From assembly GCA_963763305.1 (NCBI GenBank), contig CAVXNP010000001.1, forward strand, positions 1,860,001 to 1,924,000: DNA of 64,000 nucleotides, in the 5' to 3' direction. Source of the stretch: CAVXNP01 sp963763305 (GTDB lineage: Bacteria; Pseudomonadota; Gammaproteobacteria; Xanthomonadales; Rhodanobacteraceae). The notes beneath the pieces are model-generated. The model was not told where the DNA came from. It saw only the letters and a program-made list of their open reading frames with translations, and ran no database searches. Of this stretch, positions 61,742-64,000 are shown one piece after another; the first letter of the stretch is position 1, and every line of letters starts with the position of its first letter. The position numbers and the translations under genes were made by a program.

Positions 61742-62770
61742 GTGCTGGGCATCGAGAGCTCCTGCGACGAAACCGGCGTGGCGCTGCTGCGCTGGGAGCC
61801 GGATGCGCCGGGCCGCGGCCTGCTGGCGCACACCCTGTACAGCCAGATCAAGCTGCATGCCGACTACGGCGGCGTGGTGCCCGAGCTGGCCAGCCGCGAC
61901 CACGTGCGCAAGCTGTTGCCGCTGGTGCGCGAAGCGCTGGCGCAAGCGGGGATGACTCCGACCGACCTGGGCGGAGTGGCCTATACCGCCGGTCCCGGTC
62001 TGGTCGGCGCGCTGCTGGTGGGCGCCGCCGCCGCCCGGGCGATGGCCTGGGCACTGGGAGTGCCGGCGATCGGCGTGCACCACATGGAAGGCCACCTGCT
62101 GGCACCGTTGCTGGAGGAAGACCCGCCCAAGCCGCCGTTCGTGGCGCTGCTGGTCTCCGGTGGCCACTCGCTGCTGGTGCAGGTGCGCGCGATTGGCGAC
62201 TACCGGATCCTGGGCGACACCCTGGACGACGCCGCAGGCGAGGCGTTCGACAAGACTGCCAAGCTGATGGGGCTGCCGTATCCGGGCGGTCCCGCGCTGG
62301 CCCGGCTGGCCGAGCAGGGCCGGGCCGGAGCATTCCGCTTCTCGCGCCCGCTGACCCAGCGGCCGGGTCTGGATTTCAGCTTCTCCGGCCTGAAGACCCA
62401 GGTGCTGCTGGCGTGGCAGAAGTCCGACCAGAGCGAGCAGACCCGCGCCGACATTGCGCGCGCCTTCGAGGAGGCCATCATCGATACCCTGGTGATCAAG
62501 TGCCGCCGCGCGATCGAGGCCAGCGGCGCGCCCCGGTTGGTGATCGCCGGCGGCGTTGGCGCCAACCGGCAGCTGCGCGCCACCCTGGCCGAGGCCGCCG
62601 CGCGTGACGGTTTCAGCGTGCACTTTCCGCGGCTGGAGTTCTGCACAGACAACGGTGCGATGATCGCGCTGGCCGGGGCGATCCGGTTGGCCGCCGGGCA
62701 GCAGCAGGGGCCGGGTATCGACGTGCACCCACGCTGGAGTCTGGAGAGCCTGGCGGCGGTGGCGTCGTAG
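61742..62770 (+). CDS. tsaD: tRNA threonylcarbamoyladenosine synthase subunit TsaD
   Basis: TsaD transfers the threonylcarbamoyl group to A37 of ANN-decoding tRNAs, with TsaB and TsaE. LGIESSCDETGVALLRW opens the protein. The metal-binding HHMEGHLLAP, VSGGHSLLV, DDAAGEAFDKTAKLMGLPYPGG and the late GGVGANRQLR and CTDNGAMIALAGAIR are all present. I use the GTG at 61742 (342 residues, the family's usual length and N-terminus). A GTG at 61703 would add 13 residues but lies upstream of the predicted transcription start. There is no clear SD before either. Confidence 0.93.
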   Translation: MLGIESSCDETGVALLRWEPDAPGRGLLAHTLYSQIKLHADYGGVVPELASRDHVRKLLPLVREALAQAGMTPTDLGGVAYTAGPGLVGALLVGAAAARAMAWALGVPAIGVHHMEGHLLAPLLEEDPPKPPFVALLVSGGHSLLVQVRAIGDYRILGDTLDDAAGEAFDKTAKLMGLPYPGGPALARLAEQGRAGAFRFSRPLTQRPGLDFSFSGLKTQVLLAWQKSDQSEQTRADIARAFEEAIIDTLVIKCRRAIEASGAPRLVIAGGVGANRQLRATLAEAAARDGFSVHFPRLEFCTDNGAMIALAGAIRLAAGQQQGPGIDVHPRWSLESLAAVAS

Positions 62771-62965
62771 GGCGCCGTACGCGCGCAGGTTGCGCCTGTG
62801 AAGACGAGCGCTGCCACGCCGGCATGGCGTGCGCGGTCGGCCGCTGTGCAGGTGTCGGGCAAAGGCTGCAGCGCAGCGATGACCCGCCGCTGCCGCGCGT
62901 GCGAAGGCGGCCCCGGGGCCTTGCTCTACCCGGTCTGCGCGGCGTGGCGCAGCTAGCGTGGGTGC

Positions 62966-63826
62966 CTACTTCTTTTTGGTACGGAAGGCTTGTTCCAGCA
63001 GCGCCTGGTCGAAGCCGGCGCCCGCCTGGCCACTTTCGGCGTAGCGGTACAGGGCCGCCGAGAAGATTCCCTGCAACGAGGCCTGGACCAGGCTGATCAG
63101 CACCAGCCCGACCACCGCCAGCGACACGGCGATCACCACCGCGGGCACCGAATGGGTCGCCACCGCACCCCCGATCAGCGCCGCTGCCACCAGGACGCCC
63201 ACGAACGTGATCAGCCCGAACACCACGCCCATGCCGGCGTTGCCGATCAGGTTCTCGCCCCAGGTACGCTTGAGCAGCTCCACGCTGCGCCGCACCGCGT
63301 CGGCCGGTCCGATGTCCTGGCTGGCCAGCACCGGCACCACCAGGAAGGTGGCCACCGTCCAGGCCAGGCCGATCATGCCCACCACCAGCCGGCCGACCAG
63401 GCCCAGCCGCTCCTGCAGTGCCCGCAGCAGCAGGCCCACGGTGGCGGTGATCAGCGCATAACCGAGGATGCTGACCCAGCGTGAGCGGGCGATCGCCAGG
63501 CCGTCGGCAAAGCTGGTCGGTTCACCGCGCAGGTGGCGCAGCGCAGAACCGGCCAGCGCGGTGTTGAAGAAGATGATCACGAAGTACTGCACCAGATAGA
63601 ACGCGAACAGCAGCAGATACTGCAGCGGCGACAGCCCCTGCTGCTCGCCATGCAGGGCATGGCCGCCGCCGACGAAGGCCAGCGCCACGGGAATCAGGAA
63701 GCTGGCGGCCACCACCAGCGAGCAGATGCCCGACACCAGTGGAAAGGCCAGCAGCGAGGTGTCCGAGCGCAATACCGCCACGCTTGCCTTCATCAACGCC
63801 CAGCTACGCGCGAACTTGCCCGCCAT
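62966..63826 (-). CDS. DUF6159-type membrane protein
   Basis: This 286-residue membrane protein has six hydrophobic segments. It contains a conserved AGKFARSWALMKASVAVLRSD at the N-terminus, FFNTALAGSALRHLRGEP in the middle and ASQDIGPADAVRRSVELLKR before the last helices, which I associate with the DUF6159 family. The function is unknown. The ATG at 63826 is chosen since the 48 residues upstream are unconserved. It is convergent with tsaD. Confidence 0.78.
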   Translation of the reverse strand: MAGKFARSWALMKASVAVLRSDTSLLAFPLVSGICSLVVAASFLIPVALAFVGGGHALHGEQQGLSPLQYLLLFAFYLVQYFVIIFFNTALAGSALRHLRGEPTSFADGLAIARSRWVSILGYALITATVGLLLRALQERLGLVGRLVVGMIGLAWTVATFLVVPVLASQDIGPADAVRRSVELLKRTWGENLIGNAGMGVVFGLITFVGVLVAAALIGGAVATHSVPAVVIAVSLAVVGLVLISLVQASLQGIFSAALYRYAESGQAGAGFDQALLEQAFRTKKK

Positions 63827-63909
63827 GACCGTCCCCTGTCCCCGTGGATGTAGGGAGCGTTTTAGCACTGTCGCGGCGTCGAAGGTAGCGCCGCACGCGA
63901 GGCGGAAGC

Positions 63910-64000
63910 TCAGCCTTCGGTCAGCGGCTCGGCGACCAGCGGTTCGTGCTCCGCCGGAAAGGCCGCCCACAGTTCGGCCATGCTGCGCCCGCTGCGCGGT
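63910..64000 (-). CDS. C-terminal end of an unidentified gene (partial)
   Basis: A minus-strand frame enters from the right edge and ends at a TGA at 63910-63912. The visible 29 residues include SMAELWAAFPAEHEPLVAEP and end LTEG. The amino-acid make-up looks like real protein, but it is too short to name. Confidence 0.4.
   Translation of the reverse strand, partial: PRSGRSMAELWAAFPAEHEPLVAEPLTEG

Overview
The window is a high-GC, gene-dense gammaproteobacterial chromosome segment. The type II secretion (T2S) genes run E-F-G-H-I-J-K-L-M-N-D, which is the Xanthomonas xps order, with a GspC-like N gene and the secretin last. Together with the other gene content this points to Xanthomonadales, most likely Rhodanobacteraceae (Rhodanobacter/Dyella/Frateuria-like). 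The family-level placement is inference; there is no rRNA or tRNA gene in the window to anchor it.

Layout. 1-11165: T2S operon, entering in the middle of gspE. 11397-23350: housekeeping and accessory genes (hrpB helicase, DUF2167 protein, LysR regulator with divergent quinone reductase, M28 peptidase, HI0933-type flavoprotein, a 343-bp palindromic element, a diguanylate cyclase, a PEBP protein and a DUF347-repeat membrane protein). 23815-28272: a tightly overlapping four-gene signalling unit (small TonB-dependent receptor, YfiR/DUF4154 protein, CHASE8 histidine kinase, lone receiver). 28399-35747: dbpA, a two-PAS hybrid kinase, rluF, a yadGH-type ABC-2 exporter and fpr. 36162-41356: an archaic (Csu-like, spore-coat-U) chaperone-usher pilus locus whose pilin, chaperone and usher genes are riddled with single-base frame changes. 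41626-47645: a promoter with a palindromic operator, then two alpha/beta hydrolases, two related membrane proteins, a small XRE regulator and a NatAB-type exporter. 47788-50645: an M49 peptidase lipoprotein followed by a roughly 1.1-kb array of REP-like repeats. 50640-54995: a hydrolase with hemH, a SYLF-domain protein and tatABC. 55452-57688: a tyrosinase with a Tat-type signal, flanked by tatC on one side and a 101-bp copy of the tatC 3' end on the other. 57730-61632: dedA, dnaG, a DUF1328 protein, yqeY and rpsU (the macromolecular-synthesis cluster, without rpoD beside dnaG). 61742-64000: tsaD, a DUF6159 membrane protein and the tail of another gene.

How things fit. T2S and Tat machineries and a Tat-type exported enzyme lie in one window. 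Several parts touch cyclic-di-GMP or surface signalling: a GGDEF enzyme with an I-site, a YfiR homologue paired with a CHASE8 sensor, and CRP/Clp-type palindromes upstream of both pilus transcription units. The YfiR-CHASE8 kinase unit is the best candidate for an undescribed system. It looks like the YfiBNR design with the cyclase output replaced by a histidine kinase and the outer-membrane lipoprotein replaced by a TonB-type receptor.

Data quality. Single-base frame breaks occur in hrpB, yadG, the M49 gene, dedA and the essential dnaG, and are dense in the pilus genes. Because dnaG cannot be dead in a living cell, at least some of these are probably consensus errors. I annotate the single breaks as one gene each and mark the pilus genes as pseudogene-like.
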